Of a stretch of 64,000 bases of DNA, positions 25,029 through 34,331 are shown piece by piece. The translations under genes and the position numbers were made by a program. The stretch comes from Chlorobiota bacterium (GTDB lineage: Bacteria > Bacteroidota > Bacteroidia > Bacteroidales > VadinHA17). The notes below the pieces were generated by a model that had not been told where the DNA came from, searched no databases, and saw only the letters and a program-made list of their open reading frames with translations. The DNA lies in contig JAADHC010000003.1 of NCBI GenBank assembly GCA_013152085.1, forward strand, positions 28,539 to 92,538, in the 5' to 3' direction. Numbering within the stretch: position 1 is the stretch's first letter; each line of letters starts with the position of its first letter.

Positions 25029-26246
25029 TTAGTCTCGATTATCCTCCCAGTCAGGCAAACGCTGTTCTCCTTCAAGCTTGTTTATCTCCGTAATGTCCTG
25101 GCTGACTTCGAGGGTGCCGCGGTACTGTCCGTTTTTATTCCTGACGGCGAAATACCGGATCAGGACGTAGCGGTCTTTCATATGAATCCGGAAATCAGCA
25201 TGATCCTGTTTGCCTTTTTTAAAAGACTCAATGATCTTGTTAACAATATGTACGCTTTCGGGAGGATGGCAGTTCTGCACTTTACGTCCGATAACGGCTT
25301 GTGAACGGTGGAAGATCCGCTGGCGACCATGGGAGAAGTACCGGACTTCGTCGTTTTCATCAACAAAGGTTATTTCGACCGGCAGTGTCTCCATGATAAG
25401 TATGATCTGTTCGACAGACAACCGGCCTGTTTCCAGATCGGCAAGATGATCCTTCAGGTTTTTTACAGGTTTTGAACCTGTCGCTGCTATTACCGGAGGA
25501 TCAATATAGCAATAGCCGGTTTCCAAGGATTGCAGCAGCATTTCATCCCAGGCATGGGGAGGGATGGCCCTGATGACGACAGGAAATAAAATTTGTTCTT
25601 CCCTGAAAATAACAGGCAGTACAACGAAATAGAGTTTTCCGATCTCCTTGTTTAGGGCGTCACGGTCGGGAGTATCAGATGCGAGAATCTTTTCAAGAGA
25701 CCGGATTGACCGTCTGAAATCATCATGTAACGACCACATGATCTGCAGACAACGGTATTGCGGAAAGGTCTTTTCTATGGTCGGAAACAGGATATTTTCT
25801 TTTTTTATATAATGAAGTTCATATTCTTTCAGCTGTGGAATAAACTTTTTCAGCTCCTGGTAAGATTTTGCAGCCTGACCGGGATTTCCCTTCAGGATCG
25901 TTGCCACCGGCTTTCTCATTTGCTGGAGGATTACCTTTACAGCATTATTTTCGGCCATCAGGTAGTAAAGAAAATGTCCTTCTCCCGGTTTGTTCCAATG
26001 ATAAGCGTTCAGGGATTTGTAAAAAAGGTTGAGGATCTTCCCGGTATAATCTTTTACCTTTTGGAATGGAATTCCGGTAATCAGTAACTTGTCCAGAACC
26101 GTCATGGCTTCGTAGGGCGTTACCGTATAGATTATATCCTGGTATTTATCTACCAGGGGTTTTCCGGGTTTGCCGCTGATCAGGGCTTTACAGAATGTTG
26201 TCAGTGCTTCAAGCCGATTTTCCCGGTTGCGGATGTTTTCAGACAT
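25029..26246 (-). CDS. DUF438 / hemerythrin-like / PAS domain protein
   Basis: A 405-residue soluble protein in three parts. A DUF438 domain spans about residues 10-85. A hemerythrin-type four-helix region (about 90-245) contains HFLYYLMAENNAV, ELHYIKKENILFP, LHDDFRRSI and FREEQILFPV, whose His and Glu residues are the usual di-iron ligands. A C-terminal PAS domain (about 280-390) has VEITFVDENDEVRYFSHG and a DQ-type exit strand. Such proteins are thought to sense or bind oxygen or NO. The promoter has a perfect -7 box. It lies downstream of the nitrogen-oxide cluster but is transcribed separately on the minus strand. Confidence 0.87.
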   Translation of the reverse strand: MSENIRNRENRLEALTTFCKALISGKPGKPLVDKYQDIIYTVTPYEAMTVLDKLLITGIPFQKVKDYTGKILNLFYKSLNAYHWNKPGEGHFLYYLMAENNAVKVILQQMRKPVATILKGNPGQAAKSYQELKKFIPQLKEYELHYIKKENILFPTIEKTFPQYRCLQIMWSLHDDFRRSIRSLEKILASDTPDRDALNKEIGKLYFVVLPVIFREEQILFPVVIRAIPPHAWDEMLLQSLETGYCYIDPPVIAATGSKPVKNLKDHLADLETGRLSVEQIILIMETLPVEITFVDENDEVRYFSHGRQRIFHRSQAVIGRKVQNCHPPESVHIVNKIIESFKKGKQDHADFRIHMKDRYVLIRYFAVRNKNGQYRGTLEVSQDITEINKLEGEQRLPDWEDNRD

Positions 26247-26267
26247 GTTTTACCTGGTTTGGTAAGG

Positions 26268-26275
26268 CAAAGTTA
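26268..26275 (-). promoter_or_regulatory. -7 promoter element of DUF438 gene
   Basis: CAAAGTTA on plus reads TAACTTTG on minus, a perfect match, 22 bases upstream of the start codon. Confidence 0.55.
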
Positions 26276-26279
26276 ATAA

Positions 26280-26576
26280 TCTCAGGATTGGTTTTATCAA
26301 TTATTTCCCTCTGAAGCCATAAAAATCTCAAGAATAACCCGACAAAAGGATACTGCTGTTTATACAAGCCTTAAAAAATTTGATATAGCAAATGATATTA
26401 ATCCCGGAGTATTAAAAGATGAAAGGATCAGAATAGAGAAAGATGGTCAATCCATTGAATTAAAATATCAAAATACATCAAAAGGTTGTAAAAAAAGATT
26501 AATTTCACGAGAATTAACGGAAAACAAAAAACAGAAAATCTTTAATTTTTTTAATCATCATAAACAAAAACCATGA
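26280..26576 (+). pseudogene. start-less coding remnant coupled to the UPF0182 gene
   Basis: A frame stays open for 98 codons after a TAA at 26277 but contains no ATG, GTG or TTG start. It encodes a plausible soluble, Lys-rich C-terminus (TSLKKFDIANDINPGVLKDE, then RIEKDGQSIELKYQ). Its TGA at 26574-26576 overlaps the ATG of the next gene in the ATGA arrangement of coupled genes. The DNA is much more AT-rich than most of the window. It looks like the 3' end of a gene once upstream of UPF0182. I do not recognise the family. Confidence 0.4.
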
Positions 26577-29323
26577 AAAAATATAAAAGTGTAATTATTG
26601 CTTTGGTTGTTATCGTTGCGATACTATACCTGTTTAGTTTATTTATGGATTATTATGGTGACTGGCTCTGGTTTAAAAACATGGAATACGGTTTGGTATT
26701 TGATACGATCCTTCTGGCAAAGATTATCTCTTTTCTTCTGTTTAGTCTCATTTTTATTTTGTTTTCGGGCCTGCACATTCGTTTTGCCTATCGCAGGGGA
26801 AAGGCAGGCAGGGCTCGTATTTCTTTCCCGGCGGATGATCCGAGGCAGCAGTTATTACCTTTGTACCAGGGCAAAGCGCTTGTCTGGTTATGGTCTGTGG
26901 TACTCCTGTTTTTTGCCTTTGTTATGGGTTCCTACGCATTGAGCCACTGGAACGATTTCCTGAAGTTTATTCACGCTTCCTCCTTTGGTCTGAAAGAGCC
27001 TGTTTTTGGAATAGACGCCGGGTTCTATGTTTTTAAACTTCCTGTTTACCAATTTCTTAGCAGTTGGTATCTTCTGATGGTTGTCATTACTTTTCTTGCT
27101 GTCCTGTTATCTTCTTACCTCGATAATGATCTAATGATTAAAGAGAACAAAATTCACTTTTCCAAGCAGGCAAAAAGCCATTTGATCCGGTTAACCGCCT
27201 TTTTTGTTTTGGGAATTTCAGCACTTTATGTCATAAAACTTTATAATATTTTGTTTTCTACCCATGGCGTTGCTTACGGCCCCTCTTATATGGATATACA
27301 TGCCAAAATTCCCGCCTACTGGACCATGCTTGTTATTAGTTTGATCATTACGCTGGTTTTATTTATATATCCTGTTTTTAAGAAAAGGAAAGTCATTGTA
27401 TATGCTTTGGCCGTATGGGTTTTTGTATGGGTGACATTCGTGTGGGCTTACCCACGTATTATCGAGCAATTTGTCGTAAAACCGAATGAGTTGAAAAAAG
27501 AGTCTCCTTATATTTTGAATAATATAAAATTTACCAGGGAGGCATTCGGATTAAACAAAATCAAGGTTAAGCCTTTCCCTGTGGATCAGACCTTAACATA
27601 TAACGATATTTTAGAAAACCATCATACCATTGAAAACATTCGTTTATGGGATCGCCGGCCTTTGATACAAACCTATAAACAATTACAGGAGATACGTTTG
27701 TATTATAATTTTAAAAATGTACAGGTAGATCGCTACCATTTTAAGAAATATACCGAAGTGGCACTGGGGGCCAGGGAATTGCCTGTTTCCCAAATACCTG
27801 TCCAGGCACAAACCTGGTTAAACGAGCATTTGTTTTATACCCATGGATACGGTATCGTAATGAGCCCTGTCAATGAGGTTACACCCAACGGAATGCCCAG
27901 GCTGATAGTTAAGGATATTCCACCAACCACCACGGTTCCCTTAAATCTTAAGCAAATGGCTGTTTATTACGGGGAAGAAACCGATCAATATGTATTGGTA
28001 AACACGAAAGTCAAAGAGTTTAATTATCCCAAAGGAAATGAGAACGTTTATGCCAACTATGAGGGAATGGGAGGGGTGCATATATCTTCTGTGTTCAGGC
28101 GTTTGGTTTACGCCTGGAAATTTTCCGATATAAAAATTCTCATCACCGGTTACCTTACTGACAAAAGCCGCATCATGTTTTTCAGGAACATCATGCAGCG
28201 TGATAAAACCCTTGCTCCTTTTCTTTCGTTCGACGGCCAGTCTTATCCGGTCGTCGGGAAAGACGGAAAACTGTATTGGATTCACGATGCCTATACAACC
28301 AGCAATCTATTCCCTTATTCGACCCCTGTATATCAAAATCTCACTGGCAAAGAGACGAATTATATTAACAATTCTGTTAAAGTGGTCATAGATGCCTACA
28401 ACGGAGATGTTTCCTTTTATGTAATCAATCCGGATGATCCTTTGATTCAAACCTATCAGAAAATTTATCCCAAACTTTTCAAGCCTTTTAGTGCTATGCC
28501 CGATTTTCTGAAAGAACACATTCGGTACCCTACTGATTTGTTTAGCATTCAGGTTAAAATGTACAATGTTTACCACATGACAGATCCTAAGGTGTTTTAT
28601 AATCAGGAAGACTATTGGCAAATCCCCAAGGAAATTTACAATTCCGGACAGCAGGAAATGTTTCCCTATTACATTATTATGCGCTTACCCGGAACACAAA
28701 AGGAAGAGTTTATTCTGATGCTGCCGTTTACTCCTTCCCACAAGGATAACATGATCGCCTGGATGTGTGCCCGCTGTGATGCTCCCAATTATGGGGATCT
28801 GATTGTTTATTCGCTCCCAAAGGATAAGCTGATATACGGTCCGATGCAAATTGAAGCCAGGATCAATCAGAAACCGGATATTTCATCCGAGTTAACCCTT
28901 TGGGGTCAGCAGGGATCTCAGGTTATTAAAGGCAATCAGTTGGTCATTCCTATAAAGAATTCGTTTATCTATGTGGAGCCGGTTTATTTGCAGTCGGAAG
29001 AAGGCCAGATTCCCCAGCTGAAACGGGTTATTGTTGCTTATAAAGAGAAAATTGAGATGAAGAAAACCCTGGATGAAGCGTTACAGGCCGTCTTTAATGT
29101 GGCAACCGGTTCTGCAATCACCCCCCGGGAAACATTGACCGGAAACGAGATTGCTTTTCCTCTGTTCCGGCAGGCCCGGGAAGCGCTCAATCATTATAAT
29201 AATGCCCTTAATTATTTAAAACAAGCTGATTGGAACCATTACGGAGATGAGTTAAAACAAATGCAATCCATTTTAAACCAGATGGTTCAAACAAAACCAA
29301 AGGGTGATAATAAAAACAAATAA
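26573..29323 (+). CDS. UPF0182 family large membrane protein
   Basis: A 916-residue protein of the UPF0182 (COG1615) family. Seven hydrophobic segments lie in the first 310 residues, including the FSLFMDYYGDWLWFKNMEY start and FGIDAGFYVFKLPVYQFLSSWY. A large exported domain with SPVNEVTPNGMPRL, GLPKEGVY-like strands and PYYIIMRLPGTQKEEF fills the rest. A coiled region ends it at about 860-916. The function is unknown. In my knowledge the family is commonest in Actinobacteria, Cyanobacteria and Firmicutes and patchy in Bacteroidota. Its AT-rich codon use and the remnant before it suggest acquisition by transfer. No clear promoter is seen. Confidence 0.85.
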   Translation: MKKYKSVIIALVVIVAILYLFSLFMDYYGDWLWFKNMEYGLVFDTILLAKIISFLLFSLIFILFSGLHIRFAYRRGKAGRARISFPADDPRQQLLPLYQGKALVWLWSVVLLFFAFVMGSYALSHWNDFLKFIHASSFGLKEPVFGIDAGFYVFKLPVYQFLSSWYLLMVVITFLAVLLSSYLDNDLMIKENKIHFSKQAKSHLIRLTAFFVLGISALYVIKLYNILFSTHGVAYGPSYMDIHAKIPAYWTMLVISLIITLVLFIYPVFKKRKVIVYALAVWVFVWVTFVWAYPRIIEQFVVKPNELKKESPYILNNIKFTREAFGLNKIKVKPFPVDQTLTYNDILENHHTIENIRLWDRRPLIQTYKQLQEIRLYYNFKNVQVDRYHFKKYTEVALGARELPVSQIPVQAQTWLNEHLFYTHGYGIVMSPVNEVTPNGMPRLIVKDIPPTTTVPLNLKQMAVYYGEETDQYVLVNTKVKEFNYPKGNENVYANYEGMGGVHISSVFRRLVYAWKFSDIKILITGYLTDKSRIMFFRNIMQRDKTLAPFLSFDGQSYPVVGKDGKLYWIHDAYTTSNLFPYSTPVYQNLTGKETNYINNSVKVVIDAYNGDVSFYVINPDDPLIQTYQKIYPKLFKPFSAMPDFLKEHIRYPTDLFSIQVKMYNVYHMTDPKVFYNQEDYWQIPKEIYNSGQQEMFPYYIIMRLPGTQKEEFILMLPFTPSHKDNMIAWMCARCDAPNYGDLIVYSLPKDKLIYGPMQIEARINQKPDISSELTLWGQQGSQVIKGNQLVIPIKNSFIYVEPVYLQSEEGQIPQLKRVIVAYKEKIEMKKTLDEALQAVFNVATGSAITPRETLTGNEIAFPLFRQAREALNHYNNALNYLKQADWNHYGDELKQMQSILNQMVQTKPKGDNKNK

Positions 29324-29386
29324 CGAAAAAGACTGTGGAGTAAGGTGTGATATCGCCGGAAATATATTCTTCTCATACTTTCTTTC

Positions 29387-29740
29387 TTAAAAAGTAATAA
29401 CCTTCCGGCTATCGACAGTAAGGGTCGCCAGTTCGGCCATAGTACTCAGGGTTGTCCCTTCAATCAGCGTTGCGTTGTCCAGTCCCCTGGCTTCTGCACA
29501 GGCAGTACATATTTTTACCGACCCTCCTTTCCTGATAACAGATTTTATAAATCGCCCGATATTGTAATAACCATCCGGTGTTTTCTGGTTTTCCAGTGCA
29601 CAACCTGCAGCATCAGCCATGAGGAAAACAGTTAATTCTATCCCTTTATGATCACGAAGGATCTGGTTGGCCAATCGAAGCGCGTTATAGGCTTTTTCCG
29701 TTCCATAGGGTCCGTCATTGATAATAATGAGTATTTTCAT
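29387..29740 (-). CDS. DsrE/DsrF-like family protein
   Basis: A 117-residue soluble protein. It begins with MKILIIINDGPYGTEKAYNA, a Rossmann-like strand-loop typical of DsrE proteins. It has FLMADAAGCAL with one Cys and KICTACAEARGL with two Cys, the latter at the position of the sulfur-carrying Cys in DsrE/TusD. It may carry persulfide sulfur or act in redox chemistry. ATG at 29740 is chosen because an upstream ATG at 29785 adds residues without family similarity. It is 67 bases downstream of the FMN-binding protein gene on the same strand. Confidence 0.83.
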   Translation of the reverse strand: MKILIIINDGPYGTEKAYNALRLANQILRDHKGIELTVFLMADAAGCALENQKTPDGYYNIGRFIKSVIRKGGSVKICTACAEARGLDNATLIEGTTLSTMAELATLTVDSRKVITF

Positions 29741-29807
29741 ATTAATTGCTTTATTATTTGTAAATAATGTCCGGTTTCGAAACATAATGGACGAACTGAT
29801 TTCCCTT

Positions 29808-30284
29808 TTATTTTTTCCTTTTACCGGTCATCTCGTCTATATCCAGCCTGAATACTGTGGTTTTATTAAGCATGGGTTCTTCAAAAATAAAATCACTGTG
29901 TCCGGTATAATGTTTCATAATGACATTAAGGCCGTGGATTTTTTCTTCCCTGTCCTGAACAATGGTTATTTTCCCGCTACCCGTTACCGACCGGTACAGC
30001 ATAGTGAAATCACATGCTTCTTCGGCGGTTACCAGCTTATGGTCGGTATCAACCTGGAAAAAAGCACTTGGATTCCTGTCGATGATATCCAGTTTTCTCC
30101 CTTTTCCGGCTCCGTGGAACCATAGACGTGGCTGTCCGTTGTTTTCATAGCCGAAATTCAGGGCTACAACATAGGGCTTGTCCCGGTCAACCAGTCCCAC
30201 GCTGCATACCTCTGCTTTTTCGAGGATCGATTCGATTTCATGCAGGTCAGTAATTTCCCGGTCGTGTCTGCGCATTTTCTTCAT
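29808..30284 (-). CDS. pyridoxamine 5'-phosphate oxidase-like FMN-binding protein (NimA type)
   Basis: A 158-residue split-barrel flavoprotein. It opens with MRRHDREITDLHEIESIL, the hallmark of the NimA-like subgroup. It continues with VGLVDRDKPYVVALNFGY, LWFHGAGKGRKLDII and the YRSVTGSGKITIV strand that binds FMN phosphate. Relatives reduce small nitro compounds or bind FMN or heme with unknown roles. The ATG at 30284 is preferred to 30335; 30275 is also possible. The divergent IorA promoter region lies about 185 bases away. Confidence 0.87.
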   Translation of the reverse strand: MKKMRRHDREITDLHEIESILEKAEVCSVGLVDRDKPYVVALNFGYENNGQPRLWFHGAGKGRKLDIIDRNPSAFFQVDTDHKLVTAEEACDFTMLYRSVTGSGKITIVQDREEKIHGLNVIMKHYTGHSDFIFEEPMLNKTTVFRLDIDEMTGKRKK

Positions 30285-30468
30285 GATATTTCCTGTCGTT
30301 AACCGGGAGCCAAAATAATGAAAATTGTAATACAAGATGAAATCAGGAATTATGCTGCTCCGGGAACCGTATCAACGGGTTTGGCGAAATACAGAACCGG
30401 GAACTTCATTCTTCCCCGTGTTGTTCCCAAACATGATTTTTACCATTCTTCCACCCTGAAAAGTTTTT

Positions 30469-30476
30469 TACCTTTG
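30469..30476 (+). promoter_or_regulatory. -7 promoter element of iorAB
   Basis: TACCTTTG is a perfect TAnnTTTG match 15 bases before the annotated ATG. The resulting leader would be very short, so ATG 30500 (MADEKIF) may be the true start. Confidence 0.5.
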
Positions 30477-30490
30477 GGCATCAATGAAAA

Positions 30491-32110
30491 ATGTTTGGTA
30501 TGGCAGATGAAAAAATATTTCTCCTGGGAGATGAAGCGGTTGCCCAGGGGGCCCTGGATGGGGGGATGTCTGGTTGTTATGCCTATCCCGGAACCCCTTC
30601 AACGGAAATCATGGAATATGTGCAGGCCAGTAAAGAGGCTGCTGACAGGAATGTGCAGCGGGAATGGTCAGCCAATGAAAAAACAGCTATGGAAGCGGCC
30701 CTGGGGATGTCCTATGCAGGCAAACGGGCAATGGTCTGCATGAAACACGTGGGCCTGAACGTGGCTGCCGATCCGTTCATGAATGCTGCAATTACCGGTG
30801 TAAACGGTGGCCTGCTGGTGGTTGTCGCTGACGATCCTTCCATGCATTCCTCACAAAATGAACAGGATTCCCGTTTCTATGGAAAATTTGCCCGGATCCC
30901 CGTACTCGAACCTTCCGGCCAGCAGGAGGCTTACGATATGGCCCGTAACGGCCTGGCGATGTCTGAAAAGTTTGGTGTGCCGGTTATGTTACGCCTGGTT
31001 ACCCGCCTGGCTCACTCACGGACCGCTGTCAAAAGATCTTCGGTAGTTAAAGAAAACGGGTTGCAACTCCCGTCTGACCTGCACCAGTTTATCCTGCTGC
31101 CATCCATGGCCCGGAAAAGAAATAAATTGCTCCTGTCAGGACAAGCGGCATTTGCGGAAGCTGCAGAGAAATCGCCGGATAATAAACTGGTGATATCTCC
31201 CGGAGCGGACAGAGGTATTATCGCCTGCGGCCTCGCTTACAATTATGTGATGGAAGTACTGGGAGGGAATGCCGGCGGTAATAACCTGCTTAAAATCTCG
31301 CAATACCCGGCCCCTGTGGAAAAGATAAGGAAAATCCTTGACCATTCTGAAACGGTTTACCTTTTTGAAGAAGGATACCCGATGCTGGAGGAACAGCTTC
31401 GCGGCCTGCCTCCTGAGCATATACATATCCGTGGCAGGATGGACGGAACACTCCCGGCCGACGGGGAACTGAATCCGAATCTTGTAGCACAGGTACTGGG
31501 TAAACCCTATCCTAAAGGAATGACTATTCCGTCGATTGTTACCGGCAGGCCACCGTCATTTTGCCCCGGTTGCAGTCATATTGATGTTTACAAAGCGCTT
31601 AAGGTAGCCCTTGCCGGTTATGGACACGGCCGTGTCTTTTCAGATATCGGATGTTATACCCTGGGGGCACTGCCACCCTATGATACCATTAACTCCTGTG
31701 TGGATATGGGTGCCAGCATAACCATGGCTGTAGGTGCGGCTGATGCCGGACTTATACCGGCTGTAGCTGTTATCGGAGATTCTACCTTTACACATTCCGG
31801 AATGACCGGCCTTTTAGATGCTGTCGACAAGAACTCAAATATACTTGTGATCATTTCCGACAATTCCGCTACTGCCATGACCGGAGGTCAGAAACCGGCA
31901 GGCCTGGACAAAATTGAACAAATATGTATCGGTCTTGGGGTTAAACCCGGGCATGTACGTACCCTCATCCCCTTACGGAAAAATCATGAGGATAATGTAA
32001 AGGTGATGGAGGAAGAACTCAGCCATGAAGGGGTATCTGTGATCGTTGCACGGAGGGAATGTGTCCGTGTGACTGCCAAAAGAAAAAGACTGGAGAAACA
32101 ATCCAAATGA
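30491..32110 (+). CDS. iorA: indolepyruvate ferredoxin oxidoreductase alpha subunit, no ferredoxin domain
   Basis: A 539-residue TPP enzyme subunit that oxidises aryl-2-oxoacids (from Trp, Phe, Tyr) to aryl-acetyl-CoA with ferredoxin reduction. The N-terminal pyruvate-ferredoxin domain has CYAYPGTPSTEIMEY and MKHVGLNVAADPFMNAA. The C-terminal TPP domain has FCPGCSHIDVYKAL and the GDSTFTHSG to NSATAMTGG motif. The protein ends just after VIVARRECVRVTAKRKR. The usual two [4Fe-4S] motifs of about 70 residues in archaeal IorA are absent. The start may be ATG 30491 or 30500. iorB follows after 28 bases. Confidence 0.92.
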   Translation: MFGMADEKIFLLGDEAVAQGALDGGMSGCYAYPGTPSTEIMEYVQASKEAADRNVQREWSANEKTAMEAALGMSYAGKRAMVCMKHVGLNVAADPFMNAAITGVNGGLLVVVADDPSMHSSQNEQDSRFYGKFARIPVLEPSGQQEAYDMARNGLAMSEKFGVPVMLRLVTRLAHSRTAVKRSSVVKENGLQLPSDLHQFILLPSMARKRNKLLLSGQAAFAEAAEKSPDNKLVISPGADRGIIACGLAYNYVMEVLGGNAGGNNLLKISQYPAPVEKIRKILDHSETVYLFEEGYPMLEEQLRGLPPEHIHIRGRMDGTLPADGELNPNLVAQVLGKPYPKGMTIPSIVTGRPPSFCPGCSHIDVYKALKVALAGYGHGRVFSDIGCYTLGALPPYDTINSCVDMGASITMAVGAADAGLIPAVAVIGDSTFTHSGMTGLLDAVDKNSNILVIISDNSATAMTGGQKPAGLDKIEQICIGLGVKPGHVRTLIPLRKNHEDNVKVMEEELSHEGVSVIVARRECVRVTAKRKRLEKQSK

Positions 32111-32138
32111 GTTTTCATCAACCGCAAATCAATATAAA

Positions 32139-32720
32139 GTGAAAAAAGATATTATTCTCTCCGGTGTCGGAGGACAGGGAATCCTTTCCATAGCGGCAGT
32201 CATCGGCCTGGCTGCAGTAAAAGAAGATTTATTTATAAAACAGTCCGAAGTCCATGGTATGAGCCAGCAGGGAGGTGAAGTTTATTCCCATCTGCGCCTT
32301 TCTTCAAATCCGATCTGGTCCGATCTTATTCCCGAAGGGATCGCGGATATGATTCTGGCTGTCGAACCTTTGGAAGCGCTCAGGTACGTAAACTATCTCA
32401 ACCCGGAGGGGTGGCTGATCACCAGTACGGAACCTTTGATAAATATCCCGGATTACCCCGGACCGCTATCCATTACATCAGCAATTACCGGTATACAAAA
32501 CCATATTCTTGTAGATGCCGTGAAAACAGCACGTGATGCAGGCACCACCAAAGCAGCGAATATGGTGATGCTCGGTGCCGCATCTCCGTTTCTGGACATT
32601 CGTGAAGATTCGTTAATAAATGCTATTCAAAAACGCTTCACCGGAAAAGGAGAAGCCATTGTCGAAATAAATACCGAAGCATTTCGTGCCGGCAGAAATA
32701 TAGCGATTCAAAAAAAATAA
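32139..32720 (+). CDS. iorB: indolepyruvate ferredoxin oxidoreductase beta subunit, GTG start
   Basis: A 193-residue gamma/beta-type subunit of 2-oxoacid:ferredoxin oxidoreductases. It opens with KKDIILSGVGGQGILSIAAV, the family nucleotide-type loop, and continues with QSEVHGMSQQGGEVYSHLRL, also conserved. The frame starts at GTG 32139. It is the partner of IorA, 28 bases downstream of it. A DUF4301 gene follows after four bases, so the three are one transcript. Confidence 0.92.
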   Translation: MKKDIILSGVGGQGILSIAAVIGLAAVKEDLFIKQSEVHGMSQQGGEVYSHLRLSSNPIWSDLIPEGIADMILAVEPLEALRYVNYLNPEGWLITSTEPLINIPDYPGPLSITSAITGIQNHILVDAVKTARDAGTTKAANMVMLGAASPFLDIREDSLINAIQKRFTGKGEAIVEINTEAFRAGRNIAIQKK

Positions 32721-32724
32721 CTTT

Positions 32725-34245
32725 ATGAAATGGCTGCCCAAAGACCTTGATCAATTCAATCGAAAAGGTATTCCACCCTTAAAAATAGAGGAACAGCTGG
32801 CCCGTTTTGAATCCGGCTTTCAACACACAAATGTCATCCGGCCTGCTATACCGGGTGATGGAATTATTCGGCTTTCTTCTCAGGATCAGGAAAAATATAA
32901 ACAACGGTTTGAAGAACAGGGGAAAAGCGTGAACATGATGCGTTTTATCCCTGCATCGGGAGCCGCAACGCGTATGTTTAAGGAACTTTTTAACGCAAGG
33001 GAACAATTGTCCGGAAACCACCCTTATGAGCTCTCGGAAGAAGCACAGCGTTTTTTTGATCGCCTGGAAAATTTCCCCTTTTACCGGTATCTCGCTGAAG
33101 TGATGGAAAAAAACGGAACCCCGCTGAAAAAAGAACGGAATAAAAAAGCCTGTCTGTCCATTCTTGAATTTGTGCTGGATGAAAAGGGTCTCAATTATGG
33201 GCAAAAACCCAAAGGACAGATACTTTTTCATCATTATCCTGATGGTAATCGCACGGCTTTCGAGGAACATCTGGTCGAATCAACAGGATATGCCCGGCAG
33301 GAAAATGAATTGGTATTCAATCATTTTACGGTATCCCCTCAGCACAGGAGCGGATTTGAACAAATTCTGTCCGCAGTAAAAGAAAAACTGGAAAAACAGT
33401 ATGGTGTCCTTTACCATACATCCTTTTCTGTGCAGAAATCTTCAACGGATACCATTGCTGTCGATCCTGACCATAAGCCGTTCCGCCTGGATGACGGCTC
33501 GATCCTCTTCAGGCCGGGTGGACATGGGGCATTGATTGAAAATCTGAACGATCTGGATACCAACCTTGTTTTTATCAAGAATATTGACAATGTCGCACCA
33601 GACTATCTGAAAAAGGACACTGTAAACTGGAAGAAAATTCTGGGGGGTATTCTTTTGTCTCTTCTCGGCAGAATCTATGGGTTTCAGCAAATGTTGGAAC
33701 AGAACCCTCTGTCAGATATTGATTTGAAACAAATGATTGATTTTGCCAGAAAGGAATTGTGTGTTTATATAAATCAGGAAGTGAAAGGAGTTGAAGAACT
33801 GCGTGAGATGTTTTTCAGGCCCGTAAGAGTTTGTGGCATGGTACGTAACGAAGGCGAGTCCGGAGGCGGGCCTTTCTGGGTGAGGGATAATGATGGTAAG
33901 GTTTCCCTGCAAATTGTTGAAAGTGCACAGATTGACATGAATGATCCTGAAAAATATGAAATTGTCTCCGGTTCCACCCATTTTAACCCGGTAGATATCG
34001 TCTGTTCTGTACGGGATTTCGCCGGCCGTAAATATGATCTTCGGGATTTTGTCAATCATGATTCCGGTTTCATCTCTCAAAAGTCTTTTGGCGGAAGAGA
34101 CCTGAAAGCCCTCGAACTTCCCGGCCTGTGGAATGGCGCCATGGCAGGATGGATTACATTGTTTGTCGAAGTCCCGCCGTCAACTTTTACTCCGGTCAAA
34201 ACCGTTAATGATTTACTCCGCAAAGAACATCAACCGGAAGTCTGA
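32725..34245 (+). CDS. DUF4301 family protein
   Basis: A 506-residue cytoplasmic protein of the Bacteroidota family DUF4301. Recognisable parts are RFIPASGAATRMFKELF near residue 73, whose ASGAATRMFK resembles a nucleotidyltransferase-type loop. FRPGGHGALIENLNDLDTNLVFIKNIDN comes at about residue 255, split in the genome by no gaps. VCGMVRNEGESGGGPFWV lies near 370. These resemble sugar-nucleotide pyrophosphorylase features, but no activity is known. It follows iorB after 4 bases. Confidence 0.85.
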   Translation: MKWLPKDLDQFNRKGIPPLKIEEQLARFESGFQHTNVIRPAIPGDGIIRLSSQDQEKYKQRFEEQGKSVNMMRFIPASGAATRMFKELFNAREQLSGNHPYELSEEAQRFFDRLENFPFYRYLAEVMEKNGTPLKKERNKKACLSILEFVLDEKGLNYGQKPKGQILFHHYPDGNRTAFEEHLVESTGYARQENELVFNHFTVSPQHRSGFEQILSAVKEKLEKQYGVLYHTSFSVQKSSTDTIAVDPDHKPFRLDDGSILFRPGGHGALIENLNDLDTNLVFIKNIDNVAPDYLKKDTVNWKKILGGILLSLLGRIYGFQQMLEQNPLSDIDLKQMIDFARKELCVYINQEVKGVEELREMFFRPVRVCGMVRNEGESGGGPFWVRDNDGKVSLQIVESAQIDMNDPEKYEIVSGSTHFNPVDIVCSVRDFAGRKYDLRDFVNHDSGFISQKSFGGRDLKALELPGLWNGAMAGWITLFVEVPPSTFTPVKTVNDLLRKEHQPEV

Positions 34246-34331
34246 AAATCAGCCTGAGCCGGCGGCTTCCGTGAATGGTAACCGGAAATACCTGTTTTGA
34301 TTTTCCTCAGAATACTCAATCGCACATGTTA

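Noticed and set aside
24966..25304. Plus-strand ORF overlapping the end of the DUF438 gene
   Set aside because: It is antisense to a well supported gene and has no recognisable domain.
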